Of a stretch of DNA of 64,000 bases, positions 1-8,633 are shown one piece after another. The notes under the pieces are model-generated. The model had not been told where the DNA came from and made no database searches. It saw nothing but the letters and a program-made list of their open reading frames with translations. Position 1 is the stretch's first letter. Each line of letters starts with the position of its first letter. The stretch covers positions 5,848,501 to 5,912,500 of the forward strand of contig NZ_CP152049.1 in assembly GCF_038630985.1 (NCBI RefSeq), read 5' to 3'. Both the position numbers and the translations under genes were made by a program. The stretch is from Paenibacillus sp. FSL H8-0548 (GTDB taxonomy: Bacteria; Bacillota; Bacilli; Paenibacillales; Paenibacillaceae).

Positions 1-1
1 C

Positions 2-574
2 GTTCATGGCATCCTATTGCAGCATCCCGTACCGCATCAAATTGATGAGCGAGCTGCTTTTGAAGCGATAAGCATTCACAAGGACGTCGACGGCGTTACG
101 GCACTAGGCTTTGCTCAAAATGCTTTTGGCTATGCTGACTATCCATCCTGTACGCCAGCCGCTATAATGGCTATCCTTGATTATTATCGCATCCCGATTG
201 AAGGCAAGCACGCTGTCATCATTGGACGAAGCCCCATTCTCGGCAAGCCTGTATCTCTAATGCTGCTTAACCGCAACGCTACGGTCACAATCTGCCATTC
301 GAAAACTTTGAATTTAGCAGATATGGTCGGGCTCGCAGATATCATCGTCGCCGCTGTTGGCAAGCCAAAGTTCATACAAGGGAACTGGCTACGCTCAGGA
401 GCAGTTGTCCTAGACGCCGGCTACAATGCTGGGAACGTTGGCGATGTAGATTATGAGGCTTGCTTGCTTAAAGCCAGCGCTATAACCCCCGTGCCGGCAG
501 GTGTCGGCCCAGTCACGATCGCGATGCTGCTCAAACATACAGTCGCCGCCGCAGAAAAACTAGCACTGCACTAG
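2..574 (+). CDS. folD: Bifunctional methylenetetrahydrofolate dehydrogenase / methenyl-THF cyclohydrolase, 5' end outside window
   Basis: This is the C-terminal two thirds of FolD, which interconverts 5,10-methylene-, 5,10-methenyl- and 10-formyl-THF in one-carbon metabolism. The frame is open to the window edge and begins with HGILLQHPVP, equivalent to the usual HGILVQLPLP active-site stretch, so the true start lies upstream and the TTG at 17 is internal. The conserved PCTP motif (here SCTPAAIMAIL), the dinucleotide-binding VIIGRSPILGKPVSLMLL stretch and the terminal PVPAGVGPVT motif are all present. About 190 of the usual 285 residues are visible. PAGVGPVT departs slightly from the common PGGVGPMT. 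It ends at TAG 572-574, and no + strand terminator follows directly. Confidence 0.93.
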   Translation, partial: VHGILLQHPVPHQIDERAAFEAISIHKDVDGVTALGFAQNAFGYADYPSCTPAAIMAILDYYRIPIEGKHAVIIGRSPILGKPVSLMLLNRNATVTICHSKTLNLADMVGLADIIVAAVGKPKFIQGNWLRSGAVVLDAGYNAGNVGDVDYEACLLKASAITPVPAGVGPVTIAMLLKHTVAAAEKLALH

Positions 575-628
575 AGTAATCTAGCGCTTCAATTCACTCT
601 TCCACCGCAAATTCACGCTCTTCAATAT

Positions 629-673
629 AAAAAACGTCCCTAACCACTCTTTACGGGTGGAAAGGGACGCCTC
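629..673 (-). terminator. Rho-independent terminator of the SLH nuclease gene
   Basis: Read on the minus strand, a long stem (GCGTCCCTTTCCACCC pairing with GAGTGGTTAGGGACG, loop about 5 nt) is followed directly by a run of T. It lies just downstream of the stop of the 681-6332 gene. The + strand side has no T tract, so it does not serve folD. Confidence 0.85.
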
Positions 674-680
674 AGGTTAT

Positions 681-3600
681 TTATATGCGCGCATTATTCA
701 TATGATCCAAAGCTGCCAAAATAAGTGCAACCACCTCTGCTCTTGTTGCATTTACTTGTGGCGCAAAACGATTGTTTCCTACTCCTCCAACAAGTCCGGC
801 AGACTGTGCAGCAGCAATAGATGGTTTTGCCCATGCCGGAATGTCACTTGTATCCGCGAATGATGGCTTCGCATTCGGATCAACCTTGATGCCGAGTGCA
901 CGAACCAGCATAACGGTCATTTCAGTGCGTGTTAGCTTATTGGATGGCCTCAGCGTGTTATCCTCGTAGCCTGCTATCACCTTATCCTCGATAAGCTGCG
1001 CAAAGAAGGAGCGCGCCCAAGCTGGAACCTGATCGGCATCAGCAAAATTAAGCGTACCCGCTGTCGATTCAAGCTTAAATGCTCTGCCCATCATCGTTAT
1101 AAACTCTGCTCTTGTCGCGTTATCCTTAGGATGGAAAGTGCCATCTCCATAACCGCTAACAATGCCCAGCTTTACAGCTGCTTCAATCGCTTGTGCTGCC
1201 CAGTGATTGCCAACATCGCTAAACTTCGGCGACGAACCTTCGTTACCGCCTGGTGTCGGTGTCGGAACCGGCGTTGGCGTCGGTGTTGGTGTTGAAGTCG
1301 GAGGCGACGTTGGCGCTGGCGTCGGTGTTGGTGTTGTTCCACCATCTGGAATCGGACTGCCCTTCAAATCAACGATTCGACCTTCAACAGCCGATGTTGC
1401 TGCCGTGATTGCACCAAGCTTCTGAATATAGTTTGTAAACACCTCATAGTCCGGCAAATACAGTAGGTTTACGCGCCCTTCATTATACGCCTTCTCAAGA
1501 GAAGCGTAGAAGTCTCCGCCTTTGGCTGTAAATGCATTTGTCGCTACTTCATAGGTCTTATTCATATCCAGTGGCACATAGCTGCTGCCGCTTTTCACCT
1601 GAATACGAATGATCCGCTCATTGACCGGCTTCGTTGAATCATAATCAAATCTCATCCCTGCAATATGCGGGAAGCGGCCATCCTTGGTCGTAGTAATGGT
1701 AGAAACGCCGTTCTCCATTGCATCCTTAATTTCTTGCCCGGTTAAAGTGATCGTAACCAGATCATTATTGAATGGAAGCACAGTCAATACTTCCCCTTGT
1801 GTAATCGGGCCTGCGTTAATAGAGTCGCGGATACCACCGCCATTTTGCAGTGCGATAACAGCATTTGTACCCGCTGCTTTTGCTGCATAAAGCATACCAT
1901 CAGCGATCAGATTGCCGAGGTTCGTTTCCATAGAGCGCACATCAGCACGAACGCCGTTCAATACTACTTCTGTATTCCCGACCTCAAGATTCGATAGCTC
2001 CTGAATGCCCGGCTTATAGTCTGTTTCAAGCATAATCTTGGCTTCCGCGTCCTCTGCAAAGTTATACACATCGCCAGTTTTCCCATCGACCGAGATCAAT
2101 TGCTCGTTCCATCTAGTCAGAATGCCTGCTTTGTTGAACATAACTTCCAGCTTGCCGAGGAACAGTCCTTTTTCTCCTGTTTGTACGATTAGCTTCGGCG
2201 CATCTAGATCTGTATGGTCGACTACAGCTTGATCCAGCTGCGTGTGGCTGTGGCCCCCAACAATAATATCAATGCCTTTTACCGCTTTAGCTAGCTCAAG
2301 ATCCGCATCATAACCAAGATGCGAAAGCACCACAATTTTATTTATGCCTTCCTTCTCCAGCATTGCTGTTGTTGCCAACGCCTTAACAATGGCATTATCG
2401 AATGTGACATCGCCCGGAGAAGCTATATTTGCGGTATCCTCCGTAGTTAAACCAAACAATCCGATGTTTTCGCCATCCACCTGCATAACAATCGCAGGAT
2501 AAATCGTTGCATCCTTGGCATCATAGCTAATTTCGTCCTTGAACATCGCGTTCAAAATCTCATCCTTCGAGAAATTCACGTTGGACGATACGAACGGGAA
2601 CTTCGCATTGCCAATAAAGTCTGCCAGCACGCCGGAGTTTTTATCAAACTCATGATTGCCGAAGGTCATCGCATCGTAGCCAACCAAGTTCATAAACGCA
2701 AGATCCGCTTGCCCCAAATATTTGTTGAAATACAGCGTACCCGAGAATACATCTCCTGCATCAACCAAAATCGGATTCGTCGAGCTTGCTTTCGTTTCCT
2801 TAATCGCAGTAACACGGCGAAGAACGTTGTTTGGCGAGTTGGTTGTATCCAAATTCGCATGTGTATCATTCGTATGCAAAATCGTGAGCGGATAAAGAGC
2901 ATCCTCCTTAGCTGACAAATCCAGCTGCGCTAAAAGCGGATCATGATCGCTCACTCTACCTTGTTGAGTAGAGAAATCCGCATTGACATGAACAACGTCA
3001 ATTTCTGCATTGACGCCAGCAGCGTTATCTACCAAAATATGATCCAGCGTTTGTGAATTGCCATCATAAATGTAGGAGTAACGTTCAGCAACTGGCAGCG
3101 TATCAACCAGATTAGTCAATTCCGCGCCCTTCAGCTTGTTCAGCGTACCGGAGAATTGGAAATCATTAAAGTCTCCCAATACAACGACACTTGCTTCAGG
3201 AGCCTTCGTCGTCAATTCCTTAACGAAGCTGTTAACAGCTTCCGCTTGCTTCGCACGCTGCACTTCGCTGCTGCGTACAACAGGTTGAATATCGCCCCAA
3301 GGCTTGCCGTCTCCGCCTTTAGAGTTCAAATGATTAGCAATAGCAACGACACGTTTTCCTTGGAAAACAAATTCTGCTACGAGCGGCTTGCGGGAGGAAG
3401 CGAATGTAGAAGCGTCCGCAGAACCAATCCGTCCAGGATTTTGAGTCAGTCCACCGACTGCATTTACTTTAATCGTAGAGGCAAAGTCGCCTTCGCTGCC
3501 TTCAGCAAGATCTACCCTGTCCGGATTATACAAGAAGCCAACTCGAATATTGCCTCCAGGCGCTCCGCCATCCTTATTATTCTCAGGTGCTATATCCGTG

Positions 3601-6332
3601 TAAGCGTAAGTGGGACCGCCCTTCGCTTTAATCGCGTCGATCAGCGCTTTGAAGCTTTGAGCAGCATCCGTATTTCCGGAATCCGTCCCCCCGTCATTAT
3701 CTTGAACCTCCATCAACCCGATAATGTCCGGCTTCTTCATGTTCGTTACAATAATTGAAGCAATTTTGTCAGCCTTATCCGTTTCCGCTGCGTTGAAATT
3801 TTCCACGTTAAAGGTAGCGATGGTCAGCTTGCTTGGGTCCGGGACAAGCGTCGTTACCTTCTGCGTATTTGTACCGCGGATAATAGCAGGCAGAGTTTCC
3901 GTTGGCATCAGCTTGTACAGATCGCTTGCGTACTGAATCACACCAACGATATTGCCGTCAAAAGCATCGCCTGTTTTTATCTCGACACCGGCTGGTTTAG
4001 CGCCAATAAATAGCTTCTGCGGATTAAGGCTGCTGTCTGTCTCATTCAAACCATCGCCCTGCAGCACAATGCCGCCAGCAGCCGTTTTAATTGGATTATT
4101 CGCACCATTGTCAATCGTAACCGGAGTTACCGCATTGGCATAAGGTCCTGTTATGGTTGGATTATCTAGCTCTACTCGCATACTCTCTAAGCTCTCGAAA
4201 AAATCAATCGCATCGATAGCTGGATTAAACTCGCCAAAGCTGTCCGTATCGATCAGATTCGGGATCATGCGGCCGCCTTTTCCAATAAGGATCGCAGCAG
4301 GCAGCTCGTTGTTGCTCGATAGCTTATTAATCGTCGTTGCATTAATTTGAGTAACCGTCAGCGATGGGCTGTTTCCATATTCCTGAACCGTTCCCGTTAC
4401 CGAAACCCCGTCCTTCACAACAAAGCCATGAGCCTGCTTATAAACCTGAATAGCTTCAGAAGTATTCGAATTGTTATCGTTCTCAGCATCAGGCATCTGC
4501 ATATAGAAGGTATCTGCACTTGCCGAAGTGATAATGCCTGTCACATTCGACACCTGCACATTAATATAAATTGATTTATGCGCTTCACCTTGAATGCTAT
4601 GAATCGCTATGCCGTCCGTGTTTTCCAGTACCTTGTAAGTGAAGCTGGATACTTCGCTGGTCACACCGCCAGCGGTTACAACCGCCTTAATGACCGTATC
4701 TGCTTGGACGACAATTGGTGAGGTGTAGATCGTGCCTGCTGAAGCCGTTGGATTCGTTCCATCCGTCGTATAACGAATGACGCCGCCTTCTGCAAGCGTG
4801 CTTAACGCAACCGAGCCTCCGGCGTTAATGCCGCCAGACGGAATACTCGCCTGAACAGCTAAACGCTTCGCAACAATATCAAGTGCATGGCGCGGCAGCA
4901 GCTCAAGCCCCACACTGGAATAATACGTCATAACGCCAGTTACCTGCTCAAAGGTTTTCCCTGCAACAAAGGAAGCGTCGGAGGAATAAATAATAACTTT
5001 GCTTGCGCTCGCAGCGTCCACAGCAGTAACTACGCCGCCGGCAACACTTTCAACGGTTATATCTCTCACCTGTACTAATCGACCTTCAAATTTGTTGCGA
5101 TTTTCTGTTGTTTTACCAAAGCTGGTTGAATCTGCGAACATCGGCTCTGGGACTACAACCGAACCCGTTACCTTCGTATTTTCTACAGCTGCTTCCAATT
5201 GAATCAGGCCGATATACTCATTGAGCTTTCCGTATGCCTCAATGTTATCGCCAGGCTGCACGGAAACGCTATTCGGAACTCTAACCACGATTCCGTTATT
5301 TGAGTCCTGTACAAATAGATTATAATACCCGCCTGAATCCGCACGGTGAGTGACTACACCGCTAAGCGTAACGTTTGTGCCAATTACAGCAGCGCGCGCT
5401 TCCGCAATGGTTATCAGATTCGAAATAGTATACGAATACTCACTCAGCGCACTATCTGCCAAGCCATCTTTTTGGGCATAAGCATGAACTGTCGTTGGCG
5501 CTGTGATCACAATGGATGATACCCCTGGCTGATACAATGCAAAGTCGCCCGGAGCGACTTGTTCATCACCTGCACCATAAACACTGTAATAGACACTTGC
5601 GCCAACCGTTGGCGTTGAGATCTTAATGCTTGTGCCAGATGGCACCGCTCCAGCGCTCACATCTGGAGCTACCGCCTCAACTCCGACTGCAGCAGCTCCA
5701 TAAGAAGAGTTCCTTGGATCTGGTACAGCAGTTTCGAAATCTGCACTGTTATTATCTGTATCTTGGGCACGGTTGCTCTTGCGAACAGTCGCTGTTACAT
5801 TCGTAAGCAATGTACCTGTTGGTCCTGCACCTTCAAACTCACCTGACGCGCCATATCCAACTAAATCAATAGTCACATTGTTGCTGTCTACCAGCTTCAC
5901 CTTACCGCTGGCTCCACCCATATTTAATGAACCAATCGCATCAGGGCTTGGCAGATTAGCTGCACTTGCATCGGCACCTGCAGCTTGCTGAGTCAAGTAA
6001 TACTTTCCTGAGACTATCTTTCCGGATAAAGGCATAAGATTGCTTCCCGTAGTAGGCCAAACGCCTGTTGCAGATCCGTAAATCAGCGTCATTCCATTCA
6101 AAATAATATCGTGATCCGTCGGGTTGTACAGCTCGATGAAATCCTGCTTAAAGGTCGAGCCTGTGCCGTTCCCCCCAGCGCCATAAACCTGAGAAATAAT
6201 AACATTGTCACCCGCAGGCGCAGCATGCGCTCGGCTTCCCAAACCTCCAAGCAGACCAGAAGCAACCAGTACCATCGCTAACAACAAGCAGACTTGTCTT
6301 TGTATACGTCTAGCTAATTTCTGCATTCTCAT
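681..6332 (-). CDS. Giant secreted SLH-anchored ExeM-type nuclease fused to 5'-nucleotidase
   Basis: An 1883-residue cell-surface enzyme that probably degrades extracellular DNA and dephosphorylates the nucleotides released. Domains in order: signal peptide (1 to about 38, cleavage near AHA-AP); lamin-tail-like domain (about 40-190); chitobiase/beta-hexosaminidase C-terminal-like modules (about 220-300 and 495-565); OB-fold segments in the YhcR style (about 305-480 and 575-680); endonuclease/exonuclease/phosphatase domain (about 860-1190) with TIATFNVENFN, LGDFNDFQ and SDHDPLL; calcineurin-like 5'-nucleotidase (about 1195-1450) with LHTNDTHANLD, DAGDVFSG, GNHEFDKN and GGHSHTQ; 5'-nucleotidase C-terminal domain (about 1500-1645); a Pro/Thr repeat linker (about 1655-1700); and three SLH repeats (about 1700-1883). 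The start is set by GGGAGGAG 5 nt before ATG. The family resembles B. subtilis YhcR but is longer. Monocistronic. Confidence 0.9.
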   Translation of the reverse strand: MRMQKLARRIQRQVCLLLAMVLVASGLLGGLGSRAHAAPAGDNVIISQVYGAGGNGTGSTFKQDFIELYNPTDHDIILNGMTLIYGSATGVWPTTGSNLMPLSGKIVSGKYYLTQQAAGADASAANLPSPDAIGSLNMGGASGKVKLVDSNNVTIDLVGYGASGEFEGAGPTGTLLTNVTATVRKSNRAQDTDNNSADFETAVPDPRNSSYGAAAVGVEAVAPDVSAGAVPSGTSIKISTPTVGASVYYSVYGAGDEQVAPGDFALYQPGVSSIVITAPTTVHAYAQKDGLADSALSEYSYTISNLITIAEARAAVIGTNVTLSGVVTHRADSGGYYNLFVQDSNNGIVVRVPNSVSVQPGDNIEAYGKLNEYIGLIQLEAAVENTKVTGSVVVPEPMFADSTSFGKTTENRNKFEGRLVQVRDITVESVAGGVVTAVDAASASKVIIYSSDASFVAGKTFEQVTGVMTYYSSVGLELLPRHALDIVAKRLAVQASIPSGGINAGGSVALSTLAEGGVIRYTTDGTNPTASAGTIYTSPIVVQADTVIKAVVTAGGVTSEVSSFTYKVLENTDGIAIHSIQGEAHKSIYINVQVSNVTGIITSASADTFYMQMPDAENDNNSNTSEAIQVYKQAHGFVVKDGVSVTGTVQEYGNSPSLTVTQINATTINKLSSNNELPAAILIGKGGRMIPNLIDTDSFGEFNPAIDAIDFFESLESMRVELDNPTITGPYANAVTPVTIDNGANNPIKTAAGGIVLQGDGLNETDSSLNPQKLFIGAKPAGVEIKTGDAFDGNIVGVIQYASDLYKLMPTETLPAIIRGTNTQKVTTLVPDPSKLTIATFNVENFNAAETDKADKIASIIVTNMKKPDIIGLMEVQDNDGGTDSGNTDAAQSFKALIDAIKAKGGPTYAYTDIAPENNKDGGAPGGNIRVGFLYNPDRVDLAEGSEGDFASTIKVNAVGGLTQNPGRIGSADASTFASSRKPLVAEFVFQGKRVVAIANHLNSKGGDGKPWGDIQPVVRSSEVQRAKQAEAVNSFVKELTTKAPEASVVVLGDFNDFQFSGTLNKLKGAELTNLVDTLPVAERYSYIYDGNSQTLDHILVDNAAGVNAEIDVVHVNADFSTQQGRVSDHDPLLAQLDLSAKEDALYPLTILHTNDTHANLDTTNSPNNVLRRVTAIKETKASSTNPILVDAGDVFSGTLYFNKYLGQADLAFMNLVGYDAMTFGNHEFDKNSGVLADFIGNAKFPFVSSNVNFSKDEILNAMFKDEISYDAKDATIYPAIVMQVDGENIGLFGLTTEDTANIASPGDVTFDNAIVKALATTAMLEKEGINKIVVLSHLGYDADLELAKAVKGIDIIVGGHSHTQLDQAVVDHTDLDAPKLIVQTGEKGLFLGKLEVMFNKAGILTRWNEQLISVDGKTGDVYNFAEDAEAKIMLETDYKPGIQELSNLEVGNTEVVLNGVRADVRSMETNLGNLIADGMLYAAKAAGTNAVIALQNGGGIRDSINAGPITQGEVLTVLPFNNDLVTITLTGQEIKDAMENGVSTITTTKDGRFPHIAGMRFDYDSTKPVNERIIRIQVKSGSSYVPLDMNKTYEVATNAFTAKGGDFYASLEKAYNEGRVNLLYLPDYEVFTNYIQKLGAITAATSAVEGRIVDLKGSPIPDGGTTPTPTPAPTSPPTSTPTPTPTPVPTPTPGGNEGSSPKFSDVGNHWAAQAIEAAVKLGIVSGYGDGTFHPKDNATRAEFITMMGRAFKLESTAGTLNFADADQVPAWARSFFAQLIEDKVIAGYEDNTLRPSNKLTRTEMTVMLVRALGIKVDPNAKPSFADTSDIPAWAKPSIAAAQSAGLVGGVGNNRFAPQVNATRAEVVALILAALDHMNNARI

Positions 6333-6772
6333 TTACTCCTCCCACTACTCCATAAAGTATGTAGCAATATTGCATGACTTTAGCGTAGTGAAAAATTGTG
6401 TTCAGAGTGTCAAACTCAAGTGAAGTTCTAGTAAACAAGCACATATATATAAGTTGAACTAAACATTTACGTTTTGGTCGCTGAGCTAAATCTTCATTTT
6501 TTCAAGTTCAATTTATATAGTTATAATGAGTATTTATAAGAATTGTTATCACAAAATACTTACGGCTTAAGGCGGACTAGATTTGAACACACCGCAGCGA
6601 AAAAGATAACGGTTACCCCTGCGAATGTGCTGAATAGCCGCTACGTGTCGTTCTGTAGTAATCATGACCGATTTGCAAATAATATAAGCAGTGGGATTGA
6701 GCGCTTAGCGATTAAGCTAAAGCGCTCGGAATCGAGGTTGTTTCGATAAACCACGTTTAAGCTTTCGAGCAC
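6333..6772. other. Intergenic region with a repeat copy and a hairpin, no convincing gene
   Basis: About 440 bases upstream of the SLH nuclease gene. It holds a short copy of the GAACTA-ended repeat (6449-6518) and a hairpin at 6699-6727 (GAGCGCTTAGC pairing with GCTAAAGCGCTC). The stretch 6560-6690 weakly resembles the arm of the long hairpin at 30731-30855. The promoter of the nuclease gene should lie within the 150 bases before 6332, but I see no clear -35/-10 pair. Confidence 0.5.
6449..6518 (+). repeat. GAACTA-ended repeat, short copy
   Basis: Starts with AAGTTGAACTAAACATTTACG and ends with CATTTTTTCAAGTTCAATTT, so the ends are inverted repeats of AAGTTGAACTAAA. The same ends flank the longer element at 30697-30886, and one end recurs at 58566-58617 on the opposite strand. 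Confidence 0.6.
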
Positions 6773-6817
6773 AAAAAAACATCGTCTAAGGCCTACCGCG
6801 CCTTAGACGATGTTTTC
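6773..6817 (-). terminator. Terminator of the ABC exporter operon
   Basis: A 15-bp perfect stem AACATCGTCTAAGGC / GCCTTAGACGATGTT with a 7-nt loop. On the minus strand it is followed by seven T, and it sits 34 bp after the stop of the 6851 gene. The + side has only TTTTC, so weak bidirectional activity is possible. Confidence 0.9.
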
Positions 6818-6850
6818 AAATATTACATACTGCTGTACACTACAAGCCAT

Positions 6851-8620
6851 TTATTTCGACAACCCGTTTACAGACTCCATACCTGCCCGCTCCCCCATCT
6901 GAAGCTGATACATTTTAAAGTATCTGCCGCCAAGCGCCATTAATGTATCATGATTGCCGCGCTCGACAATCTCACCGCGATGCAGGACAAGAATTTGATC
7001 TGCTTCCCGAATGGTAGACAATCGATGTGCAATAACAAGAGTCGTCCGTCCTTGGCTGACTACACGCAGCGCCTGCTGGATAAGCCCTTCCGTTTCACTG
7101 TCAATGCTTGCTGTGGCCTCATCCAGAATAAGAATCGATGGATCAAAGGCTAGTGCTCTAGCGAATGAAATGAGCTGCCTCTGGCCTGACGACAGCGTAC
7201 TGCCGCGTTCAACGACCTGCTCATCATAGCCGCCAGGCAGCTGCTCGATGAAGGGAGCAGCACCAACATCCTTCAATACGCTTTTCACACGCTCAATCGA
7301 AATTTCCTTATTGTATAAGCAGACGTTGAATTTAATATCTCCAGCGAACAGATACGGGTCCTGCAGCACGATTCCCATATGCTTGCGCAGCGCCTGCTTC
7401 GAATAAGTCGCAATATCACGGCCATCGATCGATATTGTCCCTTGATCCGGCTCATAAAATCCGAGCAGAAGATTCATAATCGAGCTTTTCCCCGACCCTG
7501 TATGCCCAACTAGTGCAACCGTCTCGCCTTTGCGGGCTTCAAACGATATTTTCTTCAGTACATTCTCTCCCGCTTTATAGGCAAAGGTTACATTATCGAA
7601 TTTCACGATCCCCTCTGGCCGCTTCACTTCCATGGTCTCTTCGACCTCCACCCCTTCCAGATCGAGGATCGCAAATACCTTCTCCGCCGATACGAATGCT
7701 CGCTGCGCATTCGTCAATTGATCGAAAATACCGATAATCGGCTGAAAAACTCGTCCTAAATAATCGAGGAAAGCATAAAACACGCCAAATAAAATTCCGG
7801 TCTCGAGAGATGCTTTGCCAAAATACCAAATGACAAGTGCGGTAACAAGGCTGCCAATCGTACCCACAATGTTTCTCGAGGATAGAGCAAATACCCGAAA
7901 CTGTTTCACTTGATTAACATACCGGTCCTCATTCAGCACCTCGAATTCATCCCGTGTCACCTGCTCGCGGCGAAATGCCTGAATGATCGGCATGACCACG
8001 ATCGATTCGTTAATCATCGCATTCATGTCGCTCAGCCTTGCACGCATAATGCTTATGTACCCCTTCGAATATTTCAAATGGATTACCATAATGAGTGCGA
8101 AGAGCGGCGGCAGCAGCAAGCAGTAAAGGGCCAGCCGCAAGTCCAAAATAAATAATGCCGTATAAATGCCGATAAGCTGTATGAAGCTGACGACAAAGGT
8201 GGCCATAAAGCTCATGAATAAATCCCGTACTGCCTCGGTGTCATTCGCAATTCTCGAAACCGTCTGACCAATAGGCGTATTGTCAAAATAACGCACCGGA
8301 ATTCGCTGGATATGGCGCATGACATCCATGCGCATATTTTTAATAATTTGCAGCGCTGTCGTTTGCAATAGATAGGATTGCAAGAAATTGCTGATACTGG
8401 CGACAAGCAGAAGCCCCATATAAAGGGCAAGCAGCCAAAGCACCGGCACCAGATCGTTTCCACTGACCGCCAAATGCTTATCAATAATCGTTTTAATAAT
8501 AAACGGACCACCGAGCTCTGCGCTCACCGCACAGCAAAGAATGAGCAGCGCCCCCAAAATTCTAAACTTATAGACGAGAGCATATGCGAATAGTCTTCTC
8601 GCCGTCGATTGCTTTGGCAC
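6851..8620 (-). CDS. ABC exporter half-transporter, catalytic-site subunit (BmrD/YheH-like)
   Basis: A 589-residue half-transporter: six-helix membrane domain (about 20-310) followed by an ATPase domain. Walker A is GHTGSGKSS, Walker B is ILILDEAT with the catalytic glutamate, and the signature is LSSGQ rather than LSGGQ. The partner encoded just upstream has the complementary pattern, so the two form a heterodimer with one consensus and one degenerate ATP site, as known for BmrCD and TM287/288. I place the start at GTG 8620 because GAGGAGG lies 8 nt upstream; a start further upstream (8713) would overlap the partner by 80 bp without a ribosome site. Likely drug or peptide export; substrate unknown. 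Confidence 0.88.
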   Translation of the reverse strand: MPKQSTARRLFAYALVYKFRILGALLILCCAVSAELGGPFIIKTIIDKHLAVSGNDLVPVLWLLALYMGLLLVASISNFLQSYLLQTTALQIIKNMRMDVMRHIQRIPVRYFDNTPIGQTVSRIANDTEAVRDLFMSFMATFVVSFIQLIGIYTALFILDLRLALYCLLLPPLFALIMVIHLKYSKGYISIMRARLSDMNAMINESIVVMPIIQAFRREQVTRDEFEVLNEDRYVNQVKQFRVFALSSRNIVGTIGSLVTALVIWYFGKASLETGILFGVFYAFLDYLGRVFQPIIGIFDQLTNAQRAFVSAEKVFAILDLEGVEVEETMEVKRPEGIVKFDNVTFAYKAGENVLKKISFEARKGETVALVGHTGSGKSSIMNLLLGFYEPDQGTISIDGRDIATYSKQALRKHMGIVLQDPYLFAGDIKFNVCLYNKEISIERVKSVLKDVGAAPFIEQLPGGYDEQVVERGSTLSSGQRQLISFARALAFDPSILILDEATASIDSETEGLIQQALRVVSQGRTTLVIAHRLSTIREADQILVLHRGEIVERGNHDTLMALGGRYFKMYQLQMGERAGMESVNGLSK

Positions 8621-8633
8621 CCTTACAGCCTCC

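Noticed and set aside
17..574. folD starting at TTG 17
   Set aside because: The frame is open to the window edge, and the upstream residues HGIL match conserved FolD sequence, so the start is outside.
3156..3758. A 200-codon + strand ORF inside the SLH nuclease gene
   Set aside because: It is antisense to a clear nuclease domain, lacks a ribosome site, and has no recognisable motif.
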